NCBI GenBank assembly: GCA_037833965.1
Contig: AP031357.1
Span: forward strand, 4,298,001-4,362,000
DNA from: Marchantia polymorpha subsp. ruderalis
Lineage: Eukaryota > Streptophyta > Marchantiopsida > Marchantiales > Marchantiaceae
Length of the DNA stretch: 64,000 bases
Direction: 5' to 3'
The position numbers were made by a program, and so were the translations under genes. Shown here piece by piece: positions 39,493 to 52,500 of this stretch. The notes below the pieces were generated by a model, which did no database searches, was not told where the DNA came from, and worked only from the letters and a program-made list of their open reading frames with translations. How positions within the stretch are numbered: the first letter of the stretch is position 1; each line of letters opens with the position of its first letter.

Positions 39493-42128
39493 TGTGGTAA
39501 CCCACTTTTGGTATTTATGCGGAATTTAAAACATTTTTGGAAAATTGTACCGCAGCATCAGTGTAAATAGCGATCGGTACATGTAAATAGAGTGAAACTG
39601 GATGATCTCGGAGAATCATCGAGTTGGGCGCAATGTCCGGAACAGGTGCCCGCCCTGAGCGATCGACTCTGAAGGAGTTCTCCTTCGGCGCAAGGCGCAT
39701 AATCCGCCTTCGGCGGTACGCCTTTGGCGCTAGAGGAATCCCTCAGAATCTATGCAATTCCCAAACGACTTGACTTGATTAGGGTTTTGTTGGAAAAAGC
39801 TTGACGTGCTGGTTCTAACGAGCCCAAGAACGCCCGGAACGAATCAGGACTTAGGGAATTGTGACGGTCGAAAGATACGAAGACTTTCGCCTACGCATAA
39901 GCGAGAGAAGTTCGCCTACGAATAGGCGAAATGAGTTAGACATCGGCAGGAAGACCGCCGAGACTTTTGCCTACGCATAGGGGGAGAACTTGCACCTACG
40001 CATAGGCGGACGGATTTTGCCTACGCATAAGCACTTCGCTCTCGGCGGGAAATCCGCCTTCAGGGTTGGAACTTGTACGGCGCCTTCGGCGCCAACGCAT
40101 CACGATTAGGAGAAGACCCAACGGAGTAGCAAATCCGTACGGACCGTACGGATTGTACGGACAGGACGGACGAGTGCGCTCTCGGCTGGTTGGGACTTCG
40201 GAAACAGAAGCGTTGACGGAGAGGCGAGAGAGATGGACAGAATGGACGGAGTCCGTTGACCGCGGTCAACGTCTTCGGCACAGCCGCCTTCGGCGCTGCG
40301 CCTACGGCGAGGGACCTACACGGACGAACGTCTTCCGTGCGGACGGACAGAGCCTACGCATAGGCGAGCGCCTACGCATAGGCGGATGGAGTTCGACGCC
40401 GGCGGAAAGTCCGCCGGGAATTCCGCCTACGGAGAAGGGAGTTCGGCTTCGGAGTGGCGTGCGGACGAACGCCTTCGGCGGAGCGGGACCAGCCAAATCG
40501 AAGTACGGATAAGTGTAGCGCGTCGGCGAGAAATCCGCCTTCGGCGATGCGCGACCATGGCCGCGGCGTAGTACGCTTGAGGAGTTCAAATTGCCATTTC
40601 GAGCGTGTGAGTGAAGGCGCGTCGGCGGAACCTACGCCCTCACCTACGCCCTCGGCGGAGGTGAGACGGCCTTCGGGTCAGGAGCAACAACGTGCGGCAC
40701 GGATGAGTGTGCCGCCTACGCATAGGCGACTCCCTGTGGATAGGCGACCCCTTGCGAACGAAGACTGTCGCCTACGTATAGGCGAAGGAAGTTCGCCTAC
40801 GCATAGGAAAGACTCACCCCTGGTGCAACGTAGGAAAGGGAAGGAGCCGGCGGAAGATCCGCCTTCGGCTCAAGGGCCTTCGGGGCAAGGCCCTTCGGCG
40901 GTGAGATCGCCGGGATATGCGCCTTCGGCGCCAGGGCCTTCGGGCCACCGAGTTACGAGTAGAGAGCCGGTGGGAGCCGCGCCTTCGGCGGGAAATCCAC
41001 CAGAAGGTGCGCCTTCGGCGGAAGGGCCTTCGGGCCGAGGGACATCGGGCGGGCCGCCTTGGGCGGTAGACGCCTTCGGCGCTGCGCCCTAAGCGGAAGC
41101 ACCGCCGGGAATTGCGCCTGCGCGTAGGCCGGACGCATCCCTGGCGCAGGACCTAATGGTGGAGCGGGACCTAACAGAGGAGCGGATTGACTGTCCGCAG
41201 GGTGAAATTCATGCGCGCGATGCACAATTGCACTCCGCGCAGGTACATTCCGCACGACCGCCTCCGGCGGTAGACGCCGGCGGCGAGGAGATTACAGTCG
41301 CAGCCGGGCAAGTGGGCGATGAAAATTTGGCACGACCGCATTCACCCACCACCTTGGACATTTTAGCATGGAGCAGCGAGGCTGCAGGAGCGCCAACGGC
41401 GGCAGAGCACGTAGACATCTCGCAGCCCCGCATAGGTCAGTCGCCGACGAATTCAATGGCGACCGAAATCCTCAATTCGGAGGATGACGAAGAAGGAGGA
41501 TCAACGGAATCAGTGTCGGGATCGGAATCCACGGAGGAGGAGGAGCAGGAAATGGTAGGCGCGCCAACGACGGCGCTCTGTGAGCAGGTAGTACCTCTGT
41601 TGAGGTACCTGGATCGCAAAGTGGAGAAGTACGCGGACCCTCGCCAGCCTGGGTCCTACGTCGAGCTAGTGAGGGGGCGAACCCGCACTAAAATCCACAC
41701 CAGCAAGTTGTTGGGCCGAGTGGATCAGGAACTTAAGGATCTGCATGAGAAGTATAATTGCCTGTGGGGTCACCTCAACCTCACTAAAAAGATGTACAAA
41801 GCTCTCGACAGGACGAAGGACGAGAAGCTGGAGTATTTCGCCAAGGAGAAGGCGAAGTTAGTGGAGGAGCTGGATTTTGAGCAGGCTCAGAATCGAATGT
41901 TGTCAGGGGAGCTCTTGCGACAGACACGGTTGTTAGAGCAGTGTCAGCTCGCACGGCAGGCGGATGAAGAATTAATCCGCAGACTTCAATCCGAGTGCGG
42001 GGAATTGAGAGCGCAGCGTGCGGAGGCCGAATTGCAGTTGGTGGTAGTTGAAGACGATCGCCGGCGGGAGGCAGATCGCACAAAAGAAGAGATGGCGAGG
42101 CCAGTCACCCACTGTCTCAGAGGCTACG
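39493..42128 (+). mobile_element. LTR C (A-like), first piece with ORF remnant
   Basis: It starts TGTGGTAACCCAC. The U3 leader carries palindromes of the less perfect form CGCCTACGCATAGGCG; the ORF remnant (about 40400-42128) has a linker rich in GGCCTTCGGGC-type units, an acidic patch and the beginning of the coiled coil. It is interrupted at CTACG by element H and resumes at 58987. No matching flank exists between 39492 and 60324. It is broken in several places and appears to be the oldest layer on this side. Confidence 0.8.
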
Positions 42129-45100
42129 TGTAATAACCCACCAAAGGCTAAAATTGCAGTATGGTGGTAAAAAGATCGAACCCACAGGGACAGAGGCAAC
42201 ACACAGAGTAAAAGTGTCACGTTTAACAGACTTTTGTAGAGTTTGAATTCTTGGCGACTGTCACTCCTAGAAATACTGCAGTGCTCGACTCGGAGGCTCG
42301 ACTCGGAGGAGGATCTCGACTCGGAGGATGCTCGGAGGATGCACGGTACAGCGTGGTCACTCAACACACACACACACACACCTGAAACTGGCAAAAGCAC
42401 AATTCGGAGGTCGGTCAGGACCTCCGCTTCGGATTTCAGGAGGAAAGTGTCTCAAAAGTTTACTCAGAGGTTCTGCAGGTAGTGACTCCCACTCCGGCTT
42501 TTACTGCCCTTCCGCCAGGAACTAGCGTAGGGTACCCGGACTGGACTTCCCACTTCGGAACGAAGCCTCTTCATACGCCGTGGACGTCACCCTCGACTCA
42601 CACCAAACGCAGGGAGTGCAGGCCCAACTGAGAACTTAACTGAGACACAATCCAGTAACACACACACAACCTGAATTGCAAACCAAGGCTTACACGAAGT
42701 GATAAAACTTCACATTGGCATTCAGGGGAAACTTCCTGTAGGAGTACAATCAGGATATGTCACTCGAAGGAGTAAGGGGGAACTGTTCAAGTCTCTAACT
42801 CGCAGCCGGCTCTGAGCATCAGAAATCACCCGCATGTGCAGATCCGCACTACTCAAGTCTCTAACCGGGTGCTAGCTCTGAACATTCAGCCGAAGGCCTT
42901 CAACTACAACATACGGTAACTTCGCTATGCTGCAGCTTCTCTACGTGGTGCCAGGACCAAAATGCACAAACACGCCAAGAAAGTGAGTTCTTGATCTGCA
43001 CTTCCGAAACTGGAAGAGTCCCAAGGCAAAACGCCTTGATCTATTTTATACCCTCAAAGGTCCTAACTAACACTACGCTATCCTATCTACTACTCGCAAC
43101 ATCTGCGCGAAACCAAACTATACTACTGCACTCGGCGGATCCGGTGCTGCGCCTCCTGCGCGCCGGACTGCTCCGCTCGCTGTCTCTACCTTGCCAGTCT
43201 TCCGACCGGCTGCGCAACCCCAGGCGTCGGAGGGCTGCAGTGACTTCCGACTCTAAGTGCGCCATAGTGTCGCGCGCACCCGACAAGAAGGTTTCTAATT
43301 TCCTCGCTACTCGCCGCCGACTCCGACTGTCACCCTCCGTCAATGCCGCCGCCCGAAGCTCGAACTCCCTGAGTGTGATCCTCTCTTGAGCTGCCACCTC
43401 CCAATGGGCGTATCTTTTTAGGCAGTGAGTCACCCGCGTCGCCAACTCTTCTCGCGCCCTGCAGCTGCCTTCCACCTCTGCGAGCTGCATTTCCGCTTCC
43501 GCACGCTGCGCCCTCAAATCCGAGCACTCGGATTGCAAGTTGCGCAACAACTCCTCATCCTCCTTGCGGCCTCTTTGACTTTCTTCTAAGGCGCGCGTAT
43601 GGCGCGCAAGCTCGGCTGCTAGGATGCGGTTTTGTCTCCGCTCTTCCTGCAATTCCGACTCGATCTTTGCCCGCATTAGCTCGGCATCCGCCTGGCTTTT
43701 CGTCGCCGCATCCTCCCTCTGCTGCTGCAAGGCTTGGTATAGCTTCTGTGTGACCGCCAGGTGTTGTCGGAGGGCGGTATTCCTCTCCTGATATACGTGG
43801 CACCTAGAGGCCCAAGTGGCCACCTTGCTCCTCGTCCTGCGCTTGACAGTCTCCACATAAGACTGCGGTTTTCCAGTACCCGAGTACTTGGATGTCTTGC
43901 GATCCAGATATCGCAGGAGTGGGACTATCTGCTCGCACAACACCCCTGTTGGCGTTTTTTGCACAGAATCCGCTTCATGCTCTTCCGAGCTTGTCTCATC
44001 CTCAGTCTCGAGGATTTCAGTCGCCACTGAATCCCTTGTCGACTCCCTGGAACTGTGGCGCGTAGCAGCTTCCGCTGCGACTGCTGCTCCACTGCCTGCT
44101 AAAATATCGAGGGCAGTGAGGGATCCCACTGCTTGAGCCCCTGTTGCGGCTCGATCTTCGGTCTCCGAAGGGGTCGACGCCGCAGTGACTCTTGTCACCT
44201 TTGCACCGCCCGCTTCTGCTGCCTGCCCTTCAGGCGCAATCTGCGCGGAAGGTGTCTTCGCTGAAGGTGCGTCCGCCGAAGGCGTCCGCACACTGGTCGC
44301 CGGCCCTGTCCGTCTCGTAGTCGGCGAATCCGGCCGACTCTCTGTTGACCGACTCGCAGTCGGCCGACCAGCAGTTGTCCGACTGGAAGTCGGATACACC
44401 CTGCGCGTCTTCACTCCACTTGGCCTGCTTGCTGGTGGCGTTTTCCCAGAAGTGCCTTCCGCCGAAGACGACCTTCTGAGGGTTGTTGGCTTGTCAGCCA
44501 AACTCTCTTCTGCTTCCGGCCTGCTGTCCGGTTCAACGCGCCGTTCAGTTGGCCTTCCTTCCGCTTGTCGACCTTCAGTCGCCCGACTCGTAGTCGGCCG
44601 ACTGTCAGTCCGTCCATCTCCTTCCGAAGGCATTGGTGCCTTCTGCGCAGAGGTATTTGTCGACTTCCCTAGAATCTGCGCGATTATCTCCTCCTGCGTG
44701 GGATTCCGCCGGACCGGAGTACGCCCGGTCTCCTCAGTACGAGTTGGCAATTTGCGTGCCCTCTGTTTTGGTCGACTGTGAGGCTCGTGGGTGGGCCGAC
44801 CACGAGTCGGCGCAGCTGGCACTTCCGGCTGCCTGTCCTCAGGTCTCTCATCCCACTTCCGCTTTCGCGGAATGCGCTCACTTCGACGTTCTTCTGGTGC
44901 TCTTGCTGGGGCCGGAGCCGGAGATGGACTGGCAGGTTCCTCGTCCGGATCCGTGTCTACTTCGGCCTCCCGTGAGTATCTACTTGGATAGGTCTGTGTC
45001 AGCAGCGGAAACCGTGTCCGCTCTGAATTTGTCAAACATCCCATCGCCCGATAAAACACAATCAGGTAAGGCGAAAGATGATTGAGGGTTCCTCCACTCT

Positions 45101-45292
45101 CTTCTTGCGCATGTTGGCGCGTCACCTTCCACAGGAGCCGTGCCCAATGCACTGGAGCTCCTGACAACACTAGCTTCACAAATTCTACCTGCCAACCATG
45201 CATGTAAGCGGTCTTGGTCGGCTGCAATATCTGCAGCAATGCAGTCGCGACATTTCTCCGCAATCGATCTTTGTAATCCCGCGTCCGGAAAC
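42129..45292 (-). mobile_element. H, 3' part of a minus-strand B LTR
   Basis: It starts TGTAATAACCCAC at 42129 after CTACG. Read on the minus strand, the piece holds the later two thirds of the U3 ORF (43083-45292), a TATA box (43044-43050) and R/U5. At 45292 it switches abruptly to inverted element F sequence. The matching CTACG lies at 58987-58991, so H spans 42129-58986 including what was copied into it. Confidence 0.8.
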
Positions 45293-48179
45293 ATAGGCCT
45301 TCGGGGCCAGACCCTCCGGCGCACAACGCGCCGCGATTTGCGCCTTCGGCGCCAGGGTCTTCGGGCCGAGGAGATGCGAGCAGGGAGCGTGCGGAGGCCA
45401 CACCATCGGCGGGTAGTCCGCCGGTAGATGCGCCTTCGGCGGTAAGGCCTACGGGCCAAGGGACATCGGGCGAGCGGCCTCCGGCTATGTCGCCTTCGGC
45501 GGTAGACGCCTTCGGCACTACGCCTGCAGCGGACAAGGCGCCGGCATTTGCGCCTATGCACAGGCCACGCACAGCCCTCGCGCAGGACCGATCGAGGGAG
45601 CAGGACCTGACGAGGGAGCGGATTGACTGTTCGCGGGACAAAATTTCGGTGCGCGATGCGCAATCAAACCCCGCACAGACACCCTCCGCTCGATCGCATT
45701 CGGCGGCGGACGTCGGCAGCAGAGAGGATACGGTCGAAGACCAACGAGCGGGCGACGGGGATGTAGCACGGCCACATTCGCCCACCGCCTTGGACATTTT
45801 GGCGAAGAGCAGCGAGGCTGCATCTGTGCCTTTGCAGGCAGCGCCCGTAGACGACGTGCAGCCCCACTCGGGTCAGTCGCCAACGCAATCAATGGCGACT
45901 GAAATCCTTAACTCGGATGATGACGACGGAGGCTCCACAAAAGCAAGGGGATACCGAGGATACCGGCCACAAATCCGGTAAAGCAAAGGGGATACCGAGG
46001 AGGAGGAGGAGAAAATTGTTGGAGCGCCGGCGGCGGCGCTCTCTGAGCAGGTGATACCGTTGCTGAAGTACTTGGATCTCAAATTTGATAAATACGCCGA
46101 TCCACTCCAGCCGGGATCTTACATCGAATTAGTGCGTAGGCGGACTCGCACTAAAGTCCACACTAGCAAGCTACTAGCTAGGACGGACCAGGAGTTGAAG
46201 GATTTGAGGGAGAAGCATGCCTGTTTGTGGGGTCAGTACAACCTTGAGAGGAATTCGCACGCCCTCGACAGGATGAGGAAGGAGAGATTGGAAGAGCTCA
46301 CCAGGGATGTGGTGAAGACCACGACGGATTTGATGACTGAAAAGACTCAGAATCAGATTCTGTCAGAGGAGCTCGTGCGACAGACGCGTTTGTTGGCGGA
46401 GTGTCAGCTCGCACGACAGGCGGATGACGATTTAATCCACAGGCTACAGTCAGAGTGTGGTGAATTGAGAGCGCAGCGTGCAGAGGCCGAATCGCAGTTG
46501 GTGGTAATTGAAGAGGATCGCAGGCGAGAGGCAGATCGCACGAAGGAGGAGATGGCGAAGCGTGTCGCCCACTGTCTTAGGGGCTACGCCCACTGGGAAG
46601 TGGCGGCGCAGGAGAAACTCACACTGCGTGAGTTAGAGCTTCCCGCAGCAGGGTTGTTGACAGGCGACAGCAGGAGTCGGCGGAAGGTGGCGAAGAAGTT
46701 AGTCGCTTTTCTGTCGAAGGCGCGGGATACCATGTCCACCCTCGAGGTGGAGGTGTCCGCGGCGTTGCAGCGGTTGGGACTGCGCAGTCGACCGGAAGAC
46801 TGGCAGGGTAGGGAGTTAGTGCGCGGCAGTCCGTCGCGCAGGAGACGTAGCACAGGTTCCGCGGAGTGTAGTGTAGCGTGGTTCCGTGCAGGCGTGTAGC
46901 GTAGTGCAGTGTAGTTTTAGTTAGGACTAAGAAGGTATAAAATAGTTCAAGGCGTTTTGCCTTGGGTTCTTTCCCAATTTCAGAAGTACAGATCAGGAAC
47001 TCATTTTCTCTGCGTGTTCGTGCCCTTAGTTCTGTCACCACGCACGAGGAGCTACAACTTGGCGTTTCGCATTTTGTAGCTGAAGGCCTTCGGCCGAATG
47101 TTCAGAGCTAGTACATTGGTTAGAGACTTGAGTAGTTCGGATCTGCACCTGTGGGTGACTGCCGATGCTTAGAGCCAGTGACTAGTTAGATACTTGAATA
47201 GTTTCGCCCCTACATCTTCGAGTGTTTGTTCCTAATTGTACTCCTTCGGGATTTTTCCCCTGAATGCCAAAGTGAAGTTTTGTTACTTCGTGTAAGCCTT
47301 GGTTGTAAATTCAGGTTACGCTGCAGCAGGTGCCTTCAGGGTAACCCCTGTAGTATTTATGGGAATGACAAGTGCCTGAGAATTCAAACTCTTCAATAGA
47401 CTGTTGTTGTGTTACTAGAATGTTTCTCAGTGAGTTCTTCAGTGCGGACCTGTGTTCTCTGCGTGTTTTGTGAGCCGAGAGTGTTGTTCACCGCGTATGA
47501 GTGACTTCGATCCGAAGTAGGCAGTCCAAACCGGGTTTCCTACGCTAGCAGCAAGCTAGTGGAAGTGTTGTAAAAGCCGGAGTTGGAAGTCACTACCCGC
47601 AGCTTCGTTGAGTGTGCTCGCGAGAGACTTTCCCCCTGAAATCTTGAGTAGAGGTCCTAACGGATCTCTGGGTTGTGTTTCTGTAGTTTCAGGTGTGTGT
47701 GTGTGTTACGCTGCACTGTGCGACCTCCGAGTGCGCTCCGAGTGGACACTTGCAGTATTTCTGGGAGTGACAGTCGCCTGAGAATTCAAACTCCTCAATA
47801 GTCTGTTAAACGTGACACTTTGTATCCTGTGTGTTCCTCTGTCCCTGTGGGTTCGACCTTTCTACCACTATATTGCAGTTTTAGCCTTTAGTGGGTTATT
47901 ACACCTTCCCCCTGAAATCTTGAGTAGAGGTCCTAACGGATCTCTGGGTTGTGTTTCTGTAGTTTCAGGTGTGTGTGTGTGTTACGCTGCACTGTGCGAC
48001 CTCCGAGTGCGCTCCGAGTGGACACTTGCAGTATTTCTGGGAGTGACAGTCGCCTGAGAATTCAAACTCCTCAATAGTCTGTTAAACGTGACACTTTGTA
48101 CCCTGTGTGTTCCTCTGCCCCTGTGGGTTCGACCTTTCTACCACTATATTGCAGTTTTAGCCTTTAGTGGGTTATTACA
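45293..48179 (+). mobile_element. Inverted copy of the F 3' LTR piece
   Basis: The plus strand here carries the F ORF remnant (46051-46899 and upstream), TATA box and R/U5 found on the minus strand at 15014-17621. The coiled-coil stretch of 282 residues differs from its partner at only a few positions. The last 276 bases of U5 are present twice. Confidence 0.82.
47628..48179 (+). repeat. Tandem duplication of 276 bp of U5
   Basis: 47628-47903 and 47904-48179 are nearly identical, each running from CCCCCTGAAATCTTGAG to the LTR end GGGTTATTACA. The other arm (15014 on) has one copy, so the duplication arose after the inverted copy was made. Confidence 0.9.
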
Positions 48180-48659
48180 CAAACCCTATTTCGCCTACGC
48201 GTAGGCGAACTGCCTTCGTCCGCGCATATGACAAACTTTCCTCGCCTACTCGTAGGCGAGAAGCTGAGTATCTTGCGACCTTCATAACTCCCGGATTCCT
48301 CATCCGTTTGTGGCGTTCTTGGGCTCGTTAGAATCAGCGCGTTGAGCTCTTTCCAACGAGACCCTAACCAAGTCGAGGCGTTTGGAAATTGACCAAGTTC
48401 TGAAGGATTCCTTTAGCGCCGAAGGCGCATTTTGCGCCTTGCGCCGAAGGGGTTATTCCTTCAGAGCCCGCATGTAGGGTGGTGTCCGTCCCCGACGTCG
48501 CACCCAACTCCTGGATTCTACGAGTTCTCTCGAGAATCTCTTCGATCTTATAATTTCACTCTGTTTTGATGCACCGAAGGCTATTTACACCGCTGCCGCG
48601 GTATAGTTTTCCAAAAATGTTTTAATTTTGCTCAAAAATACCAAAAGTGGGGTACCACA
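48180..48659 (-). mobile_element. Inverted copy of LTR E first piece
   Basis: The reverse complement of 14534-15013, with the same CAAACCC/LTR junction to F and the same CCACA/TACAATCC junction to D. Confidence 0.88.
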
Positions 48660-49546
48660 TACAATCCAATACCACACACACACCACAACAGTCTATTGAA
48701 GAGTTTGAATTCTTAGGCACTTGTCATTCCCAGAATTACTACAAAGGTGTGCCCTAAGGGTGTCTTCTGCAGCGTAACCTGAATTGATAACCAAGGTTTA
48801 CACGAAGTAACAAAACTTCACTTTGGCATTCAGGGGAAACGTCCCGTAGGAGTACAATCAGGATAGATCACACGAAGGAGTAAGGGGGAACTGCTCAAGT
48901 ATCTAACTTGCAACCGGCTCTTAGCATCGGCAATCACCCGCAGGCGTAGATCCGCACTACTCAAGTCTCTAACCGGTATACTAGCTCTGAACATTCAGCC
49001 GAAGGCCTTCAGCTACAAAATGCGGTAACTTCACTAAGTTGTAGCTTCTCTACGTGGTTCCAGGACTAAATGCACAAACACGCCGAGAAAGTGAGTTCCT
49101 GATCTGCACTTCCGAAACTGGAAGAATCCCAAGGCAAAACGCCTTGAACTACTTTATACCCTCTAAGGTCCTAACTAACACTACGCTGCACTACCTGCTA
49201 CTCTAAACGCCTGCACGAAACCAAGCTACACTACTGCACTCTTCAGATCCGGTACTGCGCCTTCTGCGCGCCGGACTGCCGCGCACTATCTCCTTACCCT
49301 GCCAGTCTTCCGACCGGCTGCGCAACCCCAGCCGCCGAAGGACTTCGGTCACTTCCGACTCCAAGTGCGCCATAGTATCGCGCGCACCCGACAAGAAGGC
49401 CTCTAATTTCCTCGCCACTCGCCGCCGACTCCGACTGTCACCCTCCGTCAACGCCGCCGCCCGAAGCTCAAACTCCCTGAGCGTGATTTTCTCTCGCGCC
49501 GCCACTTCCCAGTGGGTGTATCCTCTGAGACAATGGGTCACCCGCG
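48660..49546 (-). mobile_element. Inverted copy of remnant D, first part
   Basis: Matches 13640-14533 reversed: U5, R, TATA and the end of the ORF region. It is interrupted at CCGCG by the solo LTR B2 and continues at 54417-54763. Confidence 0.85.
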
Positions 49547-52500
49547 TGTAATAACCCACCAAAGGCTAAAACTGCAGTATGGTGGTAAAAAGATCGAACC
49601 CACAGGGACAGAGGCAACACACAGAGTAAAAGTGTCACGTTTAACAGACTTTTGGTAGAGTTTGAATTCTAGGCGACTGTCACTCCCAGAAATACTGTAG
49701 TGCTCGACTCGGAGGCTCGACTCGGAGGAGGAACTCAACTCGGAGGATGCTCGGAGGATGCACGGTACAGCTTGGTCACTCAACACACACACACACACAC
49801 ACCTGAAACTGGCAAAAAGCACAACTCGGAGGTCGGTCAGGACCTCCGCTTCGGATTTCAGGAGGAAAGTGTCTCGCAAGTTCACTCAGAGGTTCTGCAG
49901 GAAGTGCCTCCCACTCCGGCTTTTACTGCCCTTCCGCCAGGAACTAGCGGGGGTACCCGGACTGGACTTCTCACTTCGGAACGAAGCCTCTACGTACGCC
50001 GTGGACGTCACCCTCGACTATCACACAAAACGCAGGGAGTGCAGACCCGACTGAGAACTTACTGAAAACACGATCCAGTAACACACACACAACCTGAATT
50101 ACAAACCAAGGTTTACACGAAGTAATGAAACTTCACATTGGCATTCAGGGGAAACTTCCCGTAGGAGTACAATCAGGATATGTCACTCGAAGGAGTAAGG
50201 GGGAACTGTTCAAGTATCTAACTCGCAGCCGGCTCTGAGTATCAGAAATCACCCGCAGGTGCAGATCCGCACTACTCAAGTCTCTAACCGGTTACTAGCT
50301 CTGAACATTCAGCCGAAGGCCTTCAACTACAACATACGGTAACTTCGCTATGCTGCAGCTTCTCTACGTGGTGCCAGGACCAAATGCACAAACACGCCAA
50401 GAAAGTGAGTTCCTGATCTGCACTTCCGAAACTGGAAGAGTCCCAAGGCAAAACGCCTTGATCTACTTTATACTCTCAAAAGATCCTAACTAGCACTACG
50501 CTATCCTATCTACCACTCGCAGCATCTGCGCGAAACCAAACTACTCTACTGCACTCAGCAGATCCGGTGCTGCGCCTCCTGCGCGCCGGACTGCTCCGCT
50601 TACTATCTCTACCTTGCCAGTCTTCCGACCGGCTGCGTAACCCCAGGCGTCGGAGCGCTGCAGTGACTTCCGACTGCAAGTGCGCCATAGTGTCGCGCGC
50701 ACCCGACAAGAAGGTTTCTAATTTTCTTGCCACTCGCCGCCGACTCCGACTGTCACCTTCCGTCAAGGCCGCCGCCCGAAGCTCGAACTCCCGGAGTGTA
50801 ACCCTCTCTTGAGCTGCCACCTCCCAATGGGTGTATCCGTTTAGACAACGAGTCACCCGTGCCGCCAACTCTCCTCGTGCCCTGCAGCTGCTCTCCACCT
50901 CTGCCAGCTGCATTTCTAAATCCGCACGTTGAGCCCTCAAATCCGAGCACTCGGTTTGCAAGTTGCACAACAACTCCTCATCCTCCTTGCGGGCTCTTTG
51001 ACTTTCCTCTAAGGCGCGCGTCTGGCGCGCAAGCTCGGCTGCTAGGACTTTGTTCTGTCTCCGCTCCTCCTGCAGTTCCGACTCGATCTTTGCCCGTATT
51101 AGTTCGGCCTCCGCCTGACTCTTCGTCGCCGCATCCTCCTTCTGCTGCTGCAAGGCTTGGTACAGCTTCTGGGTGACCGCCAGGTGTTGTCGGAGGGCGG
51201 TGTTCCTTTCCACATATACTTGGCAACTAGAGGCCCACTTTGCCACCTTGATCCTCGTCCTTCGCCTGATAGTCTCCACATAAGACTGCGGTTTTAAGGC
51301 ACTTCCGTATTTGGATGTCTTGCGATCCAGATATCGCAAGAGTGGAACTATCTGTTCGCACAGCACCCCTGTTGGCGTTTTCTGCACCGAATCCTCTTCT
51401 TGCTCTTCCGAGCTCGTCTCATCCTCAGTCTCGAGGATTTCAGTCGCCACCGAATCCCTTGGCGACTCCCTGGAACTGTGGCGCGCAGCAGCTTCTGCTG
51501 CGACTGCTGCTCCACTGCCTGCTAAAATATCCAGGGCAGTGGGAGATCCCACTGCTTGAGCCCCTGTTCCGGCTCGATCTTCGGTTTGTGAAGGGGTCGA
51601 CGCCGCAGTGACTTTTGTCACTCTTGCACCGCCCGCTTCTGCTGCCTGTCCTTCCGGCGCAATCTGCGCGGAAGGTGTCCTTGCTGAAGGTGCGTCCGCC
51701 GAAGGCGTCCGCATACTGGTCGTTGGCCCCATCCGTCTCGCAGTCGGCGAATCCGGCTGACTCTCTGTTGTCCGACTCGCAGTCGGCCGACCAGCAGTTG
51801 TCCGACTGGGAGTCGGATACACCCTGCGCGTCTTGACTCCACTTGGCCTGTTTGCTGGTGGCGTTCTTCCAGAAGTGCCTTCCGCCGAAGACGACCCTCT
51901 GAGGATTGTTGGCTCGTCAGCCAAACTCTCTTCCGCTTCCGGCCTGCTGTCCGGTTCAACGCGCCGTTCAGATGGCCTTCCTTCCGCTTGTCGACCTTCA
52001 GTCATCCGACTCGCAGTCGGCCGGTCGTCAGTCCGTCCATCTCCTCCCGAAGGCCGTGGTGCCTTCTGTGCAGAGGTTTCTGCCGTCTTCCCTAGGACCT
52101 GAGCAATTATCTCTTCCTGTGTGAGATTCCGCCGGGTCGGAGTTCGCCTGGTCTCCTCAGTACCAGTTGGCATTCTGCGTGCCCTCTGTTTTGGTCGACT
52201 ATGAGGCTCGGGGGTGGGCCGACCACGAGTCGGCGCAGATGGTACTTCCGGCTGCCTGTCCTCAGGTCCCTCATCCCACTTCCGCTTGCGCGGAATGCGC
52301 TCACTTCGACGTTCTTCTGCTGCTCTGGCTGGAGCCGGAGCCGGAGGCGTACTGGCAGGTTCCTCGTCCGGATCCGTGTCTACTTCGGCCTCCCTCGAAT
52401 ATCTACCTGGATAAGACCGGCTCAGCTGCGGAAACCGAGTTTTCTCAGCATTCGTCAAACATCCCATCGCCCGGTAAAACACGATTAAGTAAGGCGATAG

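Noticed and set aside
43083-45797. A 904-codon minus-strand frame that looks like a new gene
   Set aside because: It crosses the 45292 junction: its first part is the antisense of inverted F sequence and the rest is the B U3 ORF. It is a chance fusion produced by the rearrangement.
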